Position numbers and translations under genes: made by a program. From Desulfovibrionaceae bacterium (lineage in GTDB: Bacteria > Desulfobacterota > Desulfovibrionia > Desulfovibrionales > Desulfovibrionaceae), in contig JAVHLG010000001.1 of the NCBI GenBank assembly GCA_031082225.1, positions 94,739-158,738 on the forward strand: a DNA stretch of 64,000 nt, in the 5' to 3' direction. Shown one piece after another: positions 1 through 7,893 of the stretch. A model generated the notes under the pieces. The model was not told the origin of the DNA. It ran no database searches and was given only the letters and a program-made list of their open reading frames with translations. Within the stretch, counting starts at the first letter, position 1, and every line of letters begins with the position of its first letter.

Positions 1-1172
1 GGGATCTCTTCTCCCGGCAGGCGGCCACAGCCGACGTGGCCGTGGTGGAGGGGGTGATGGGCCTGTACGACGGATTTTCCGGCGCAAGCGACGCCGGAAG
101 CACGGCCCGGCTGGCCAGGATACTGGGCCTGCCCCTGCTTTTGGCGGTCGACGCCCGGGCCATGGGCCGTTCGGCCGCCGCCCTGGTCAAGGGCTTTGCG
201 GAGTTCGACCCGGACCTGGAGTTTCTGGGGGTGGTCTTCAACCAGGTGGGCGGCGAGGGACACCGGGAGATTCTGGCCCAGGCCATGCGAAGCGTCCCGG
301 ACATGCCGGTCCTTGGCTATCTGCCCCGCGATCCGGCCCTGGCCCTGCCCTCGCGGCATCTGGGGCTGTGCGCCCCTTTGGAGGACGCCGACCAGGCGGC
401 CGTGTACGCCGCCCTGGCCGACGCCGTGGAGTCGCGCCTGGACGTGACCCGGCTTTTGGAGGGCCTGCCCCTGTGCGAACTGCCCGACCCCGAGCCCGCG
501 CCGCCGGAAGAGCCCCTGGTCCGGCTGGGCGTGGCCCGGGACGCGGCGTTTGATTTCTATTACGAGGAAAACCTGCGCCTTTTGCGCGCCGCCGGGGCCG
601 ACATCGTGCCCTTCTCGCCCCTTGCCGACGCAGCCCTGCCGCCCGGCCTGGACGGCCTGTACCTGGGCGGCGGCTATCCCGAGCTTTTCGCCGCGAAGCT
701 TTCCGACAACACCGCCATGCGCCTTGCCGTGCGCGAGTTTTGCGCCTCGGGGCGGCCGGTCTACGCCGAATGCGGCGGGTTCATGTACCTCATGGCGGCC
801 CTGACCGACGCCAGGGGCCAGACCTTCCCCATGGCCGGGGTCTTTCCCTGCGCGGCCGTCATGGGGCCGCGCTTCGCGGCCCTGGGCTACCGCGAGGCCG
901 TGACCCTGGCCCCGAGCCTTCTGGGACCGGCAGGCACCACGGCCCGGGGGCATGAATTCCACTATTCGCGCCTGGCCGCCCCCCCTGGCGTCATCACCGA
1001 CGGACCCGGCGTCCGGACCATCTACGCCCTGTCCGGCCGCTCGGGCCGCCTGGACGCGCCCGAAGGCTATAGCCTGGGCAACGTGCTTTGCAGCTACGTG
1101 CACCTGCATTTCGGCAGCAACCCGGACCTGGCCCCGGCCTTCGTGGCGGCCATGGCCGCCGCCCATGCCTGA
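1..1172 (+). CDS. cbiA: Cobyrinate a,c-diamide synthase, 5' end cut off by the window
   Basis: The frame is already open at base 3 and ends at TGA 1170-1172, so the gene starts before the window; about 389 residues are visible against roughly 450 for the family. The enzyme uses ATP and glutamine to amidate the a and c side chains of cobyrinate in cobalamin synthesis. The left part keeps the Mg/ATP-site stretch VVEGVMGLYDG shared by CbiA and CobQ; the P-loop lies upstream. The right part is a glutamine amidotransferase domain with the nucleophile Cys in YAECGGFMYL (near base 770) and a His in EFHYSRL (near 955). The GTG at 36 is an internal codon. The stop overlaps the next start by 8 bases, so cbiA and cbiD are probably translationally coupled. 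Confidence 0.93.
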   Translation, partial: DLFSRQAATADVAVVEGVMGLYDGFSGASDAGSTARLARILGLPLLLAVDARAMGRSAAALVKGFAEFDPDLEFLGVVFNQVGGEGHREILAQAMRSVPDMPVLGYLPRDPALALPSRHLGLCAPLEDADQAAVYAALADAVESRLDVTRLLEGLPLCELPDPEPAPPEEPLVRLGVARDAAFDFYYEENLRLLRAAGADIVPFSPLADAALPPGLDGLYLGGGYPELFAAKLSDNTAMRLAVREFCASGRPVYAECGGFMYLMAALTDARGQTFPMAGVFPCAAVMGPRFAALGYREAVTLAPSLLGPAGTTARGHEFHYSRLAAPPGVITDGPGVRTIYALSGRSGRLDAPEGYSLGNVLCSYVHLHFGSNPDLAPAFVAAMAAAHA

Positions 1173-2487
1173 ACGCCCCACCCTGCGTAGCGGCTTCACC
1201 ACCGGTTCCGCAGCCTCGGCCTCGGCCAAGGCCGCCGCCCTGGAGCTTCTGGGCCTTTTGCCGGACGCGCGCCCCTGCCCCGTGGACATCCCCCTGCCGG
1301 ACGGCGCCCGTCTGACCGTGCCGGTGGACGAGGTGGCGGACGCGCCAGACCTGCCAGACCCGACAGACGCGACAACGACCCCGGATACGCCAGACGCGGC
1401 AAATACTCCGGACACGCCGAAGACGCCGGATGCGCCGACTCCGGAGACGCCGACGCCGGACGTACCGGACACGCCGGACGCACCGGACACGACAGATGCG
1501 ACGACGACGCCGGGTGCCCCGACGCCGGACGCGGCAGTCGCCCCCCCCGTGACCGGGTCGCCCCCGGCTGCCGCACGCCGGGTCCGGGCCGTGACCGTAA
1601 AAGACGGCGGCGACGACCCGGACGTCACCCACCAGGCCCGCATCGGCTGCACCGTGTGGTTCGACGCCTCCCTGCCGCCGGGCGACATCCGTATCACGGG
1701 CGGCCCCGGGGTGGGCGTGGTCACCCTGCCGGGGCTGCCCGTGGACGTGGGGCGACCGGCCATCAACCCCGGCCCCCTGGCCCAGATCCGGGCCGCCCTG
1801 GCCGAGGCCTTGGCCATGGCCGGGCACGCGCCCGGCCATGGGCTGACGGCCGTGGTGGATGTGGAGGACGGGGAGGCCCTGGCGACGCGGACCATGAACC
1901 CGCGCCTGGGGATCGTGGGCGGCGTCTCCATCCTGGGCACGTCGGGCATCGTCAAACCGTTCAGTCACGAGGCCTGGAAGGGGGCCGTGAGCGAGGCCCT
2001 GGACGTGGCCCGGGCCATGGGCGTCGTCCATGTGGGGCTGTCCACGGGCAGGCGCAGCGAAAAGGCCCTGCGCCGGGCGTTGCCGCAGTTGCCGGAGCAG
2101 GCCTTCGTGCAGATCGCGGATTTCTTCGGCTTTTCCCTGGAGGCGGCGGCCGGGAGAGGATTTTCCGCCGTGACCCTATGCGCCTATCCCGGCAAGCTGG
2201 TGAAGATGGCCATGGGGCTGGCCAACACCCACGCCCATCTCACGGACACGGATTTTGCGGCCCTGGCCGACTGGTGCCGCCAGGCCGGGATTGCGGCGGA
2301 TGTCTGTGCGGCCGTGGCCACGGCCAATACCGTGCGCCACGCCCTGGAACTGACCCGCAATGATCCGGCCTTTCCCGGACTGCCCCGGCTGCTGGTGCGA
2401 AAGGCCCTGGCCCAGGCCCGGATCTTTGCCGGTCCCGGGCCGAGGCTCGATGTGGCGGCCCTGGATTATGACGACCGGGCCTTGTGA
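1165..2487 (+). CDS. cbiD: Cobalt-precorrin-5B C1-methyltransferase with a low-complexity insert
   Basis: CbiD methylates C-1 of cobalt-precorrin-5B with SAM in the anaerobic cobalamin pathway. The chosen ATG (1165) lies inside the end of cbiA and begins right before the family hallmark LRSGFTTGSAASASAKAA. Other family motifs are KDGGDDPDVTH (residue 146 on) and GGVSILGTSGIVKPFS (residue 252 on). The product is 440 aa, about 80 longer than usual. The excess is one segment at residues 57-137 made almost only of P, D, T, A (bases about 1336-1575), placed between the N-terminal strand and the KDGGDDPDVTH loop. No frameshift is seen and both flanks keep the family pattern, so the protein is probably functional with a disordered loop. 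Confidence 0.93.
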   Translation: MPERPTLRSGFTTGSAASASAKAAALELLGLLPDARPCPVDIPLPDGARLTVPVDEVADAPDLPDPTDATTTPDTPDAANTPDTPKTPDAPTPETPTPDVPDTPDAPDTTDATTTPGAPTPDAAVAPPVTGSPPAAARRVRAVTVKDGGDDPDVTHQARIGCTVWFDASLPPGDIRITGGPGVGVVTLPGLPVDVGRPAINPGPLAQIRAALAEALAMAGHAPGHGLTAVVDVEDGEALATRTMNPRLGIVGGVSILGTSGIVKPFSHEAWKGAVSEALDVARAMGVVHVGLSTGRRSEKALRRALPQLPEQAFVQIADFFGFSLEAAAGRGFSAVTLCAYPGKLVKMAMGLANTHAHLTDTDFAALADWCRQAGIAADVCAAVATANTVRHALELTRNDPAFPGLPRLLVRKALAQARIFAGPGPRLDVAALDYDDRAL

Positions 2488-2513
2488 ACCTGGACGCTGC
2501 GGCAGGCGCGGCC

Positions 2514-3929
2514 TCATTCCCCCAAAAGCAAAAGTCCCGCCGCCGCCCCGGACCCGGTCGGCGTGGCCGCGTGGCCCATGCGCCTGCACAGCGGATTGTG
2601 CGGCAGTCCGTCGGCGTCGAGCAGCGGATCGGTCTCCAGCGACCCGGCCTCCCCGGCGATATGCGCCCGCCACTGGGAGAAATTCCCCTGAAAACCCGTG
2701 CGCCCGTCCGCGAACACCCCTGCGCCTCCGGCCTGGTGGTAGCAGTTGTCCCGGATGGCCAGGGCCCCGGACAGGCCGCTCAGGCCGCCCAGTTCATTGG
2801 AATACCGGATGGACACCAGGGACGCGGTGACGCTGGACGGCTGGCTGACGATGTTGCGGGCCACGGTGGGGTTGCTGTTGGCCGGACGGCCCGCCTCGGG
2901 GGCCCAGTCCTGGAAGGTGATCCCGAAATAGAGGGGGCTGTGGTAGCTTTTCGCCGCATCGACGACGGTGTTGTTGTGGGCCGTGGCGTCGCGCGCGGCG
3001 TAGAATCCGATGCCGGAGCCGCCCGTATTTCGGACCAGATTGTAGCGCGCGATGCCCCGGATGTTCTCGTAATAGTCGGGATTGACCGTGAGGTCGAAGT
3101 ATTCCGGGCTGGTGTCGAACCCAAGCAGGATGCCCGCGCCGCCGGTGTTCTCCACCAGGTTGTATTCCACTACCCCGTCCATGGCCCCGCCCTTGTGGTA
3201 GACCCCGTTGGAGCAGATGTCGTGGATGTGGTTTCTGGCCACGCGGTTGCGGTCGCCGTTGACGTTGTCGATGCCCTCGGCATTGCAGTTGCCCGGGGTC
3301 AGTCCCACGCCGGAGTCGAAGATTTCGCAGTGTTCGATGGTGATGTCGTCGCAGCCCGGCTTGATCTTGACCACGTCGCGTTGGGAGCCGTGCAGTCTGG
3401 CGTCGACGAGGCGGATGCGCGAGGCCCCGGTCCGGTCATCGGGGTCGCCCCAGTCCCATTTCGTCTCCGTGGACACGGCGTAGAAGCCGCCCGCGACCTC
3501 GATGCATTCCAGGCTGCCGCCATCCGAACCGACGTAAAAATAGATGCCCGAGCCCTGGCCGGTCTCGGAGGTCCGGTCCACCACGGCCCATTCCCCGGGA
3601 TAGGAGCGGATGGCGACGTTTTCCACCCGGATGCGGATCTCCTGGGGCTCCACATAGGTTCCCTGCCGGACCACGATGGTGTCGCCGGGTTGGGCGGTTT
3701 CCGCCGCCCGGAAAAGGGTGCGGTAGGGCGCGGCGGCCGAGCCGGTCCCGGTGGCGTCGTTTCCGGACAGGGCGACGTGGCGCAGGTTCCCGGACAGGAC
3801 GGCGGCATTGCAGCGCTGCGTCCGCACGCCGATTTCGGAGAGAAAGGAGGCGGCGGCGCTTCCGGGGGCCGCCGCCAGGGCGATGACCAGGGCCAGGGCC
3901 AGGACCGGATGGGGGGCGGTTTTGTTCAT
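2514..3929 (-). CDS. Secreted right-handed beta-helix protein
   Basis: A protein of about 471 aa with an N-terminal signal peptide (MNKTAPHPVLALALVIALAA, cleavage probably near PGSAAA). The mature part has the repeating turns of a parallel beta-helix (VAIRSYPG, ITIEHCEIFDSG, NRVARNHIHDICSNGV, VVEYNLVENTGGAGI, IARYNLVRNTGGSGIGF, ATAHNNTVVDA), as in pectate-lyase-like and NosD-like proteins. The early motif LSGNDATGTGSAAAPYRTL resembles the start of many such secreted proteins. No catalytic residues of a known polysaccharide lyase could be fixed, so the substrate is unknown. The start at 3929 sits before the signal peptide; an in-frame ATG at 3944 is also possible. It converges with cbiD, 26 bases away. 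Confidence 0.75.
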   Translation of the reverse strand: MNKTAPHPVLALALVIALAAAPGSAAASFLSEIGVRTQRCNAAVLSGNLRHVALSGNDATGTGSAAAPYRTLFRAAETAQPGDTIVVRQGTYVEPQEIRIRVENVAIRSYPGEWAVVDRTSETGQGSGIYFYVGSDGGSLECIEVAGGFYAVSTETKWDWGDPDDRTGASRIRLVDARLHGSQRDVVKIKPGCDDITIEHCEIFDSGVGLTPGNCNAEGIDNVNGDRNRVARNHIHDICSNGVYHKGGAMDGVVEYNLVENTGGAGILLGFDTSPEYFDLTVNPDYYENIRGIARYNLVRNTGGSGIGFYAARDATAHNNTVVDAAKSYHSPLYFGITFQDWAPEAGRPANSNPTVARNIVSQPSSVTASLVSIRYSNELGGLSGLSGALAIRDNCYHQAGGAGVFADGRTGFQGNFSQWRAHIAGEAGSLETDPLLDADGLPHNPLCRRMGHAATPTGSGAAAGLLLLGE

Positions 3930-3973
3930 GCTCCCCCGTAGCATGTTCCCACACGATTGCAACCGGGGCGGGA

Positions 3974-4813
3974 TCAGGCCAGCGACACCGTCTCGAAGGT
4001 CATATCCGACAGATCGACCACCAGGAGCTTCCCGGCCAGTCGCGGCGGCCGCCCGGCCAGCAGGCGCAGCGCCTCGGCGGCCTGAAGCCCCGCCACCACC
4101 GTGACCCCGGCCGCCTGGCAGCCCAGGGCGTTTTCAGCCGGGTCGGCCGAGCCCCCGAGCATATCCCACAGGGCCGGGCCGCCGGGCAGCACCGTGGCCA
4201 CATAGCCCATGTCCCCGGCCACGGCCGCCGTCACCAGGGGGATGCCCCGGGCCGCCGCCGCCCGGGCCAGGACCGGACGATCCGTCAGGCCCCCCAGGGC
4301 GTCCACAGCCGCCTGGACTCCGGCCAGGCAATCCGCCATGCCCGCCGCATCCAGAAAGGCCGCCCGGGCCGTGACCGTCACCGTGGGGTTGACCGCCGCC
4401 GCCCGGGCAAGCGCCGCCTCGGCCTTGGGACGCTCCAGGCGGCCGTCCTCGGCCAGAAGCTGGCGGTTCAGGTTCGATTCCTCAAAGGCGTCGCCGTCGG
4501 CCGCGACAATGGTCCCCACCCCGGTGCGGGCCACAATCTCCAGCACCGTGCCGCCAAGCCCGCCAAGCCCCACCAGGGCCACGGCGGAACGCAAGAGCCT
4601 GGCCTGTTCGGCCGTGGAATAGGCCATGAAATTACGCAGGTAGCGGCCGGGCAGGATGCCCGCATCCAGGGCCTTCGCGTCCACCTCCCGAACGGGCAGG
4701 GCATGCTCCCGGGCCAGGTCGGCGGCACAGGGACCGGACAACACCCGCACCGGCGTGCCGTCGGGCAGCGTGGCCGGGACGGCCCGGGCGGCGATGGCGC
4801 GGGAAAGGTCCAT
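3974..4813 (-). CDS. ThiF/MoeB/HesA-family adenylyltransferase (E1-like)
   Basis: A 279-residue E1-like protein. The nucleotide-binding loop is VALVGLGGLGG (about residue 79-89), followed by the acidic strand VAADGDAFEESNLNRQLL, whose D, N-R-Q and later K are the ATP-handling residues of ThiF/MoeB. The family adenylates the C-terminal Gly of a small ubiquitin-like sulfur carrier. The CxxC zinc pairs of MoeB are not visible; the only Cys in the C-terminal part is in ALGCQAAGVTVV, close to where the catalytic Cys of relatives lies. The start is 1 base from the stop of the MoaD-like carrier gene, so the two are almost certainly partners. Which cofactor they serve (Mo/W pterin, thiazole or other) cannot be decided here; no aldehyde oxidoreductase gene is nearby. 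Confidence 0.85.
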   Translation of the reverse strand: MDLSRAIAARAVPATLPDGTPVRVLSGPCAADLAREHALPVREVDAKALDAGILPGRYLRNFMAYSTAEQARLLRSAVALVGLGGLGGTVLEIVARTGVGTIVAADGDAFEESNLNRQLLAEDGRLERPKAEAALARAAAVNPTVTVTARAAFLDAAGMADCLAGVQAAVDALGGLTDRPVLARAAAARGIPLVTAAVAGDMGYVATVLPGGPALWDMLGGSADPAENALGCQAAGVTVVAGLQAAEALRLLAGRPPRLAGKLLVVDLSDMTFETVSLA

Positions 4814-4814
4814 G

Positions 4815-5258
4815 TCAGCCGCCGCTTAAGGTGGGCAAAAAGGTCACGGCGTCGCCCGAAAAAAGAGGCGTCCAAAGGTCGGCGGGCGCGCCGTTTCGCA
4901 GGATGGTGGTGATCTTGGCGGCGGGAAGGCCCAGGGCGGCGGCCAGATCGGCCACGCGCGGGCCCGGTCCCGGCAGGCGCACGACGGCGCCGGACGCGGG
5001 CCGGTAGGCGGCCAGGGTGGCCAGGCATTTGACCGTGACCGTCACGGGGGCCGGGTCGGGCGGACCACTGGGGCCTGCCGATCCAGCCAGACCAGCCGAT
5101 CCTGCCAGGGCTGTCGGGTCCGTCGGGCCAGTCGGGCCGTCCGCACCTTGGCTGCCGGGAGCGCTTCGCCTGTCCGGCGCGACCGCAACGTCCGCGACGT
5201 TTGCCGCGTCAGGGACGTCGGGGGTAACCGGGTCGGCCGGGGGGCAGGCGGCGGTCAT
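4815..5258 (-). CDS. MoaD/ThiS-like sulfur carrier with a disordered N-terminal extension
   Basis: The last 76 residues are a ubiquitin-like carrier: VTVKCLATLAAY, VADLAAALGL, ITTILRNGAPADL, FSGDAVTFLPTLSGG, ending in the Gly-Gly that is thiocarboxylated. The first 71 residues are low-complexity (P, D, A, V, G, S, T, with collagen-like GPTGPTDPTA and AGSAGLAGSAG) and absent from normal family members of 75-90 aa. An in-frame GTG at residue 72 could give a standard-sized carrier but has no Shine-Dalgarno sequence, while ATG 5258 lies three bases after the stop of the upstream gene, which favours coupling. It is followed directly by the E1-like gene. Confidence 0.8.
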   Translation of the reverse strand: MTAACPPADPVTPDVPDAANVADVAVAPDRRSAPGSQGADGPTGPTDPTALAGSAGLAGSAGPSGPPDPAPVTVTVKCLATLAAYRPASGAVVRLPGPGPRVADLAAALGLPAAKITTILRNGAPADLWTPLFSGDAVTFLPTLSGG

Positions 5259-5262
5259 GGGC

Positions 5263-5553
5263 CTATTCCGGCAGATCGACCCATGTCTGGAGGGCGGCGA
5301 TGATCTTTTTGGCCTGGTCGCGGCTGGAGATGGCGAACTTGGACTGGGGGCGGTATTCGTCGTTCTGCTTCCGGTAGCGGCGGATGATGTAGCGATCCGG
5401 GCCGTAGTCTTCGCGCTTCTGGTCCCACTGGGTGAAGCGGAAAATGATGGTGGTCCAGGCCCCCTTGGAGAGCACGACCTTGTCCAGTTCCTTGACCTTC
5501 AGGAGGCCGTCTTCTTCGTAATTGATGGTGATGTCGTCGATGGTGGCGGCCAT
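5263..5553 (-). CDS. Small conserved protein, possibly PC4-like
   Basis: A 96-residue soluble protein with even charge and no signal or membrane segment. Landmarks are LDKVVLSKGAWTTIIFRF, YGPDRYIIRRYRKQNDEY and a final QSKFAISSRDQAKKIIAAL. The last part, a strand followed by a helix, recalls the PC4/p15 single-stranded-nucleic-acid-binding fold, but that is only a resemblance. It heads the minus-strand group with the sulfur carrier and E1-like genes (4 bases apart), so it may be co-expressed with them. I do not recognise a function. Confidence 0.75.
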   Translation of the reverse strand: MAATIDDITINYEEDGLLKVKELDKVVLSKGAWTTIIFRFTQWDQKREDYGPDRYIIRRYRKQNDEYRPQSKFAISSRDQAKKIIAALQTWVDLPE

Positions 5554-5594
5554 GGGGGTTCCTTCGAGTAAAATGGGGCGGCCAGGCGGTCGCG

Positions 5595-6107
5595 TCAGCA
5601 GGACGTGGGCCTGGACTCGTGCTGGGAGGCGTGCTCCCGGTGTTTCTCGGCCAGGCGGACCTCGCGCCGGGCCTTGGCCTCGCGGTTGCGGCGGCAGTCG
5701 TCCGCCGTCTCCAGGATCAGTTCCGGCACGGGCGTGGGACGACGGTCCTGGTCCAGAGCCACGTAGGTCAGATAGGCGGAGCCCGTGTGGCGGATCTCCC
5801 CGGAGATCAGATCCTCGGCCTCCACCCGCACCCCGATCTCCATGGAGGTGCGTCCGGCGTAGTTGACGCTGGCCTTGAAGATCACCACCTCGCCGATGAA
5901 CGCGGGCTTTAAGAAGTCCATGCGGTCAAAGGAGGCCGTGACCACGGCCGTGCGGCAGTGGCGCATGGCCGCGATGCTCCCGGCGGTGTCGATGCATTTG
6001 AGGATGACCCCGCCGTGGACGTTGCCCGCCGGGTTGGCGTCCTGGGGCAGCATGCGCTGCAAGACCACGGCCTGGCTCTCGGAGACGGGTTTGCCCGGCC
6101 TAGTCAT
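5595..6107 (-). CDS. Acyl-CoA thioesterase, hotdog fold (YciA/BACH type)
   Basis: 170 residues. The hotdog core runs about residues 8-130, with ANPAGNVHGGVILKCIDTAG (the helix and turn carrying the catalytic Asp/Asn of YciA relatives), VVTASFDRMDFLKPAFIGEV and YAGRTSMEIGVRVEAED. Such enzymes hydrolyse medium to long acyl-CoA and usually act as hexamers in the cytoplasm. The tail after residue 130 is a charged helix (RRNREAKARREVRLAEKHRE) not needed for the fold. The start codon lies inside the 3' end of the upstream lipoprotein gene (8-base overlap), so the two genes are coupled. Confidence 0.88.
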   Translation of the reverse strand: MTRPGKPVSESQAVVLQRMLPQDANPAGNVHGGVILKCIDTAGSIAAMRHCRTAVVTASFDRMDFLKPAFIGEVVIFKASVNYAGRTSMEIGVRVEAEDLISGEIRHTGSAYLTYVALDQDRRPTPVPELILETADDCRRNREAKARREVRLAEKHREHASQHESRPTSC

Positions 6108-6336
6108 TGATGTCGTACCCCTTGTGGCGCATGCACTCGTCCACGATCTGCTCCTGCCGGTCCTTGGCCAGACCCGGGTCGGTCATGGTCCCGGTGGAGA
6201 CGTAGGCCTGGTTCTGGCAGTCGAGGTAGTCGCGTTCTGTGGCGGCGCGGGTGTCGTAGTCCGGGGAGTTCTTGGCGGAACAGCCTAGGGCGGCACAAAT
6301 CATGACCAGGGTGACCGAGGCGAAAAACCGACGCAT
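6100..6336 (-). CDS. Small putative lipoprotein with a C-terminal Cys-Met motif
   Basis: 78 residues from ATG 6336, preceded by GGGAG at about 9 bases. The N-terminus MRRFFASVTLVMICAALGC is a type II signal peptide with lipobox ALGC. The mature part is short and polar and contains two further Cys, in DYLDCQNQAYV and IVDECMRHKGYDIND. A longer reading starting at 6399 would place 21 non-hydrophobic residues before the signal and is less likely. The lipoprotein at 22459-22758 has the same plan and a similar ERCMNDRGW ending. Function unknown. Confidence 0.7.
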   Translation of the reverse strand: MRRFFASVTLVMICAALGCSAKNSPDYDTRAATERDYLDCQNQAYVSTGTMTDPGLAKDRQEQIVDECMRHKGYDIND

Positions 6337-6569
6337 GGAGGTGCTCCCGATGGGCGTTGTGCCCGGTGGTGCGCCGACACGACGGAGGATGCCGGACACT
6401 TTCCAGGTTCATACCGTCGGCGGCACGGCCGGTCAACTGGGGAAACGCCGACGCCTCCCTGGGAAAACCCGGAATCGGCCCTTGATATTTCTTCCCGCTT
6501 ATGCCCAACTGCATGGGCGTCAAAGGCCTCTCCCTCCTCAACCCTCCTGCGTGCGTATCGGAGGCGACC

Positions 6570-7691
6570 ATGAGCAGGGCCGAACGGATCGTGACCACCC
6601 TCCTGTCGCGGGCCGGGATCACCGTCAACGGACCAAACCCCTGGGACATCCGCGTCCACAACCCGGACCTGCATTCCCGCGTCCTGCGCGACAAGAACCT
6701 GGGCCTGGGCGAGGCCTACATGGAAGGCTGGTGGGACTGCGCCCGCCTGGACGAGTTGTTTTGCCGTCTGTGCGCCGCCGGGCTGGACGTCTGGGCCGAA
6801 AAAAGCCCTCGGATTCTTTTCGACCTGTTTCTGGAGCGGCTCACGAACCGCCAGTCGCGGCGCAAATCCAAAGCCGTGGCAAAGCGTCACTACGACCTGG
6901 GCAACGACATGTTCTTGTCCTGGCTCGACCCCCACAACCAGTACAGTTGCGCCTATTTCGCCGGAACCGACGACCTGGAGACGGCCCAAAGGCAAAAACT
7001 CGACCTCATCCGCCGCAAGCTCGACATCCGGTCCGGAGAGTCCGTCCTGGACATCGGGTGCGGCTGGGGCGGCCTGGCCGCGTACCTGGCCGAACACTGC
7101 GGCTGCACCGTGACCGGGGCGAACATCTCGCGCCAACAGGCGGCCCACGCCACGGCGTGCGCCAGGGCGCGGGGCCTGGCGGTGAAGATCCTCGAACGCG
7201 ACTACCGCGACCTGGCGGGCCGGTTCGACAAGGTCGTTTCCGTGGGCATGTTCGAGCATGTGGGCCAGAAAAACCACCGGGGCTTCATGCAGGCCGTCAG
7301 CCGCAGCCTGCGCCACGGCGGGACGTTCCTTTTGCACACCATCGCCGCCAACGTCTCGGCCGTCGGCTGCGATCCCTGGATCCGCAAATACATCTTTCCC
7401 GGCGGATCCCTGCCCTCCCTGGCCCAGATTGCCCGGGCCGCCGAGGGGCTTTTCGTCATCGAGGACGCCCACAACCTGGGCCCCCACTACGACAAGACCC
7501 TCATGGCCTGGCACGAACGCTTCCAGGCCGCCTGGCCTGACCTGCGGCAGCGGTTTCCGGATCGCTTCCGGCGCATGTGGGACTATTATCTGTTGTCCTG
7601 CGCCGGGGCCTTCCGGGCCCGGGTCCTGCAACTGTGGCAACTGGTCATGACCAAGCCCGGCACGCCGCAGCCGCCGTGCCGGGTGGCGTGA
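6570..7691 (+). CDS. cfa: Cyclopropane-fatty-acyl-phospholipid synthase
   Basis: 373 residues. The enzyme transfers a methylene from SAM to unsaturated acyl chains of membrane phospholipids. An N-terminal lipid-binding region (ITVNGPNPWDIRVHNPDL, LGEAYMEGWWDC) leads into KAVAKRHYDLGNDMFLSWLD and QYSCAYF, then the SAM site VLDIGCGWGGLAAYLAEHCG (about residue 160) and the family motif VSVGMFEHVGQKNHRGF. The C-terminal part has FPGGSLPSL and HYDKTLMAWHERF. The start at 6570 is chosen because GGAGG lies five bases upstream; an ATG at 6501 has no such site and adds unrelated residues. It is transcribed away from the lipoprotein gene. Confidence 0.95.
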   Translation: MSRAERIVTTLLSRAGITVNGPNPWDIRVHNPDLHSRVLRDKNLGLGEAYMEGWWDCARLDELFCRLCAAGLDVWAEKSPRILFDLFLERLTNRQSRRKSKAVAKRHYDLGNDMFLSWLDPHNQYSCAYFAGTDDLETAQRQKLDLIRRKLDIRSGESVLDIGCGWGGLAAYLAEHCGCTVTGANISRQQAAHATACARARGLAVKILERDYRDLAGRFDKVVSVGMFEHVGQKNHRGFMQAVSRSLRHGGTFLLHTIAANVSAVGCDPWIRKYIFPGGSLPSLAQIARAAEGLFVIEDAHNLGPHYDKTLMAWHERFQAAWPDLRQRFPDRFRRMWDYYLLSCAGAFRARVLQLWQLVMTKPGTPQPPCRVA

Positions 7692-7893
7692 GGCGCATGC
7701 CCCGCCACGCGGCGCCGCATATCATGGCCTGATCCTCACTAACGTCTCCCTCAACGGCTTTTTTCTTTCCGAAAAACGTATTATGATTCGTGCCGGTTAA
7801 GCGGCCATCCCTGGCCTGTCAGAGCCGTGCCGACACCACGCGACCCCGGCCAGGGTCAGCCCGCAACGCAATCCAGGACACATGGAGTAACCC

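Noticed and set aside
36..1172. GTG at 36 as the start of cbiA
   Set aside because: Conserved sequence is already present before it and the frame is open to the window edge.
6501..6569. Upstream ATG 6501 as start of cfa
   Set aside because: No ribosome binding site; the added residues are not conserved, while GGAGG precedes ATG 6570.
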